Shown here: positions 52,950 through 55,476 of the stretch, piece by piece
How positions within the stretch are numbered: the first letter of the stretch is position 1
How the letters are laid out: each line of letters opens with the position of its first letter
DNA from: Desulfobacteraceae bacterium
GTDB taxonomy: Bacteria > Desulfobacterota > Desulfobacteria > Desulfobacterales > Desulfosarcinaceae
Assembly (NCBI GenBank): GCA_013003715.1
Contig: JABDIN010000066.1
Location: forward strand, 1 to 55,476
DNA: 55,476 nucleotides
Direction of reading: 5' to 3'
Made by a program: the position numbers and the translations under genes
The notes under the pieces: generated by a model
The model's database searches: none
Seen by the model: the letters and a program-made list of their open reading frames with translations, nothing else
Told to the model about the DNA's origin: nothing

Positions 52950-53675
52950 CTATGGCTGTTCATCGGCTTTGATCAACGCCGCGAATGCCGCCATAATTTT
53001 CCGGGCCCGGGGGGTTTCCCGCAGCGAATCCTCTATTTGCCCGACATCCCACCCCTTCCCGGTGAAACTTTCCCGCCTTATTTCCAGGTACGAACGCATA
53101 ATGTCGGGTGTGAATTCCGGGTGAAATTGAAGGCCCCAGGCATTGGCGCCGATGCGGAAGGCATGGTGTGGTTCGTTTTCACCGGTTGCCAACAGGATGG
53201 CTGCCGGCGGCAGTTCCAGTACACTCTGGTCATGGGAGACATGGGCGGGGAATAGATCCGGCAACCGGCTGAGCAAGGGATCTGTTTTCCCGGCCGCTGT
53301 CAGCGAGATGTCCACGGACCCCATCCGTTCCCTTCCCCTGTTGTCGCCCACCCTGCCGCCCATGGCATGGGCCAGGATCTGATGGCCGAAACAGATGCCG
53401 AGAAGGGGAATTGCCGACGCGACGGCGGATTGAATCCACACCGCAGCGGTATCGATCCATCCGTGGCCGTCGGTTACCATCGCATGGGAACCGGTGATCA
53501 CCGCACCGGAAACGGACACCGGTGCCGGCAAAGGAAGGCCACGGGTCACATCCACCACCACTGTATCGGCCGGGTCCACCGTCATGGCGCGGATCATCAT
53601 GGTATCAAAATCACCGAAACGATCGGCGATTTCAGGATATGTACTGCCGGTTTTAAGGATGAGGATAGGTTTCAT
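52950..53675 (-). CDS. Class I glutamine amidotransferase (GMP-synthase GATase-like)
   Basis: The 241-residue product has the nucleophile elbow LLGICFGHQILAHAMGG with Cys95, and the His-Glu pair in WGLQFHPEFTPDIM near residue 188, completing a class I GATase triad. VSHDQSVLELPPAAILLATGENEPHHAFRIG is typical of stand-alone GMP-synthase-like GATases. Such proteins often hydrolyse glutamine or gamma-glutamyl compounds; the partner or substrate is unknown. It is divergent from purF, with 282 bp between. Confidence 0.85.
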   Translation of the reverse strand: MKPILILKTGSTYPEIADRFGDFDTMMIRAMTVDPADTVVVDVTRGLPLPAPVSVSGAVITGSHAMVTDGHGWIDTAAVWIQSAVASAIPLLGICFGHQILAHAMGGRVGDNRGRERMGSVDISLTAAGKTDPLLSRLPDLFPAHVSHDQSVLELPPAAILLATGENEPHHAFRIGANAWGLQFHPEFTPDIMRSYLEIRRESFTGKGWDVGQIEDSLRETPRARKIMAAFAALIKADEQP

Positions 53676-53805
53676 GACAGCGGAATTTACCTTTTCGCAA
53701 TCAGGTATTCAATGATTTTTTCGGTCAAAATATTTTTATCCCGGCCGTTTACGAGCGATCTTCAATTACAATTGAATTGCCCGCACCCACTTTATAAATT
53801 GAGCT

Positions 53806-53834
53806 TTGACATTAACACATGTTCCTGATTGAAT
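53806..53834 (+). promoter_or_regulatory. Candidate sigma70 promoter of purF
   Basis: TTGACA (53806-53811), a 17-base spacer and TTGAAT (53829-53834) precede purF by about 120 bp. A hairpin CGAACCC-N7-GGGTTCG (53836-53856) begins at the expected start of the transcript and could be an operator or a 5' stabilising element. No purine riboswitch pattern was recognised. Confidence 0.4.
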
Positions 53835-53957
53835 ACGAACCCCTTGAAAGGGTTCGGCGGCCTGCTCAAAATCGGGGAGGAAAATGCCGCTGGACAGGCT
53901 TAATGTAATAATCCCCGAACCTATCGATTTCTATTCATCCGGTTCAGGAGGCGATTT

Positions 53958-55370
53958 ATGGGCGGTGTATTTGGAACAGCATCCCGCGGCGAATGTGTCA
54001 AAGACGTTTTTTATGGGACGGATTACCACTCTCATTTGGGGACCAAACGGGGGGGGATGGCGTTTTGGAGCGGCTCGCGATTCATCCGCACGATTCACAG
54101 CATTGAAAGCGACTATTTCCGGTCCAAATTCGAACCGGACTTGCCCAAATTCAGCGGCAACCTCGGTATCGGCGTCATCAGCGACAATGATTCACAACCG
54201 CTCATTATCGGCAGCCACCTGGGCAATTTCGCCATTGTCACCGTCGCCAAAATCAATAATCTCGAGGAGCTTGCCCGCGACGCATATCAAAACCGGCGGC
54301 ATTTCTCGGAATCCACCGGCGGCGCCACCAATCCCACGGAGCTAATCGCCATGCTCATCTGCGATGCCGGTACATTCGAGGACGGAATCCGCAATGCCCA
54401 GGAAAAAATCAAGGGTTCGTGCTCGATCCTGCTGATGACCGAAAAGGGAATATTTGCGGCCAGGGACAAGCTGGGCAGAACACCCCTGATCGTCGGCAAA
54501 CGGGACGATGGGTTCGCCGTTGCGTCGGAATCCTGTTCGTTTCCCAACCTGGAGTATGCCTATGAACGGGATGTCGGCCCCGGTGAAATCCTTTTCATCA
54601 CGCCGGACGGCTGTGAACAGCGACACGCACCCCACGACCGGATGCAGGTCTGTTCGTTCCTGTGGGTCTATTACGGATACCCGGCCTCCAATTATGAGGA
54701 TATCAATGTGGAATCCGTCCGATACCAATGCGGCGCATGTCTGGCCAAAAATGACGATGCACAACCGGATTTTGTGGCAGGCATCCCGGATTCGGGCATC
54801 GGCCACGCCCTGGGGTATGCCCAGGAAAAACATGTCCCCTACCAGCGGCCGTATGTGAAATATACCCCGACCTGGCCGCGCAGCTTCATGCCCCAGAACC
54901 AGAAAATGCGCGATCTTGTGGCCAACATGAAACTGATCCCGGTGCGCAGCCTCATCCGGGATAAAAGCATCCTCTTCTGTGATGACAGCATCGTGCGCGG
55001 TACTCAGCTCAAGGACAACGTGCAATTGCTGTTCGAGGGCGGCGCACGCGAGATTCACATGCGCATTGCCTGTCCCACGTTGATCTATCCCTGCGAATTC
55101 CTCAACTTCTCCACCTCCCGCTCCACCCTGGACCTGGCCGGCAGACGCGCCATAACGGAAATTGAAGGAGTCGAAGAACCCGATACCGCCGTCATGGCCG
55201 AATACGCCACCGCCGGAACCGACCGAAACACCCGGATGGTGGAAAAAATCCGAAAGGACCTGTTCCTCACCTCCCTGAAATACCAGAAAATGGACGACCT
55301 GGTCTCCGCCATCGGCCTGCCCAAGGAACGGCTATGCACCCACTGCTGGGACGGGACGAGTTATTTTTAA
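53958..55370 (+). CDS. Amidophosphoribosyltransferase-like protein (PurF homologue without N-terminal Cys)
   Basis: The 470-residue product has a class II GATase domain (about 1-220) and a phosphoribosyltransferase domain with the PRPP motif ILFCDDSIVRGTQLKD near residue 340. A probable Fe-S ligand set includes ACPTLIYPC and the C-terminal CTHC. Other PurFs begin M-C-G, with Cys as nucleophile; here the start is MGGVFGTASRG, and YHSHLGTKRGGM replaces the usual LQHRGQESAG. The start is certain (AGGAGG six bases upstream). I recall similar MGG-type sequences in other anaerobes, so this is likely a subfamily. It may use ammonia, or have lost or changed the glutaminase reaction. Confidence 0.8.
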   Translation: MGGVFGTASRGECVKDVFYGTDYHSHLGTKRGGMAFWSGSRFIRTIHSIESDYFRSKFEPDLPKFSGNLGIGVISDNDSQPLIIGSHLGNFAIVTVAKINNLEELARDAYQNRRHFSESTGGATNPTELIAMLICDAGTFEDGIRNAQEKIKGSCSILLMTEKGIFAARDKLGRTPLIVGKRDDGFAVASESCSFPNLEYAYERDVGPGEILFITPDGCEQRHAPHDRMQVCSFLWVYYGYPASNYEDINVESVRYQCGACLAKNDDAQPDFVAGIPDSGIGHALGYAQEKHVPYQRPYVKYTPTWPRSFMPQNQKMRDLVANMKLIPVRSLIRDKSILFCDDSIVRGTQLKDNVQLLFEGGAREIHMRIACPTLIYPCEFLNFSTSRSTLDLAGRRAITEIEGVEEPDTAVMAEYATAGTDRNTRMVEKIRKDLFLTSLKYQKMDDLVSAIGLPKERLCTHCWDGTSYF

Positions 55371-55376
55371 AAAGAG

Positions 55377-55476
55377 TTATCTGTTCAGCCACTGCGCCAG
55401 TATGGGGTCAACCAGCTGCCAGGGATGGTTTTTGCCTTCTTTTTCGATCAGATCCAACCGGGCAAGTTTTTTCACC
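55377..55476 (-). CDS. C-terminal end of a probable AAA ATPase / winged-helix protein
   Basis: The minus strand carries the last 32 codons of a gene that enters from outside the window: KKLARLDLIEKEGKNHPWQ, then LVDPILAQWLNR and TAA. The pattern of a winged-helix wing followed by LVDPxLxxWL is common at the C-terminus of stand-alone archaeal/bacterial predicted ATPases. The fragment is too short for a firm call. It is convergent with the PurF homologue, six bases apart. Confidence 0.45.
   Translation of the reverse strand, partial: VKKLARLDLIEKEGKNHPWQLVDPILAQWLNR

Noticed and set aside
53884-54345. Long frame with a good ribosome-binding site overlapping purF from 53884
   Set aside because: It overlaps the PurF coding sequence out of frame for about 390 bases, its product has no domain-like pattern, and PurF has its own strong ribosome-binding site.
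1-55476. CRISPR arrays, tRNA or rRNA genes, intact insertion sequences
   Set aside because: No regularly spaced direct repeats, no tRNA T-loop and acceptor pattern, and no transposase frame were seen.

Overview
This window looks like a chromosomal segment of an anaerobic Desulfobacterota (deltaproteobacterial) organism, probably near Desulfobacteraceae/Desulfosarcinaceae. That placement is inferred from gene content: a ferredoxin-linked 2-oxoacid oxidoreductase, a menaquinone methyltransferase, NadB, a PAS hybrid kinase and NtrC-type signalling, a TIGR04211-like SH3 protein and a CxxC-type flavoprotein. No rRNA, tRNA, CRISPR array or intact insertion sequence was seen. Gene density is high, and the accessory material is mostly short repeats and gene remnants.

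Layout. 1-5 kb (minus strand): a partial flavoprotein, an exported Ntn-hydrolase, a tRNA-binding protein, a dppD remnant fused to a dispersed repeat, and a LysE/GNAT/alcohol-dehydrogenase operon. 5.5-13.1 kb: a glycan cluster. An alpha-toroid protein and a hexapeptide acyltransferase (plus strand) converge on a four-gene operon of a GT4-(alpha/alpha)6-barrel fusion, a GT4 and two GH130 proteins; the likely theme is synthesis and phosphorolysis of a mannose-type glycan. 13.2-18.1 kb: korAB flanked by C-terminal remnants of a class II aldolase and a GapN-type aldehyde dehydrogenase, then a B12-binding radical SAM protein. 18.6-30.4 kb: a small protein, an MFS permease, divergent hsp20 genes, lon, rlpA, gmhB, recD2, a hybrid histidine kinase interrupted by one in-frame TGA, and a DUF1178 protein. 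30.6-36.5 kb: a possible 29-residue membrane protein, an SH3 membrane protein, nadB, a 237-bp tandem duplication, menG, dnaJ, queD and pyrE. 37-42.4 kb: ftsE-ftsX-envC-ctpA-yibQ, a cell-division and envelope operon. 42.5-52.6 kb (minus strand): a complete dipeptide ABC transporter with an isoaspartyl dipeptidase, followed by a sensor kinase/NtrC-type regulator pair. 53-55.5 kb: a class I glutamine amidotransferase, a PurF homologue lacking the N-terminal cysteine, and the end of a probable ATPase gene.

The most promising connections are: (1) a possible self-contained peptide-uptake circuit, with two copies of one dyad operator and a -24/-12-like promoter upstream of dppA and a sigma54-activator two-component system just behind dppF; (2) the GH130/GT4/alpha-barrel cluster as a candidate glycan storage or recycling system; (3) a promoter-short transcript-terminator unit in front of pyrE; and (4) a family of roughly 190-bp dispersed repeats, one copy of which is joined to the dppD remnant. 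All functional assignments come from motif and family recognition by eye; no searches were run.
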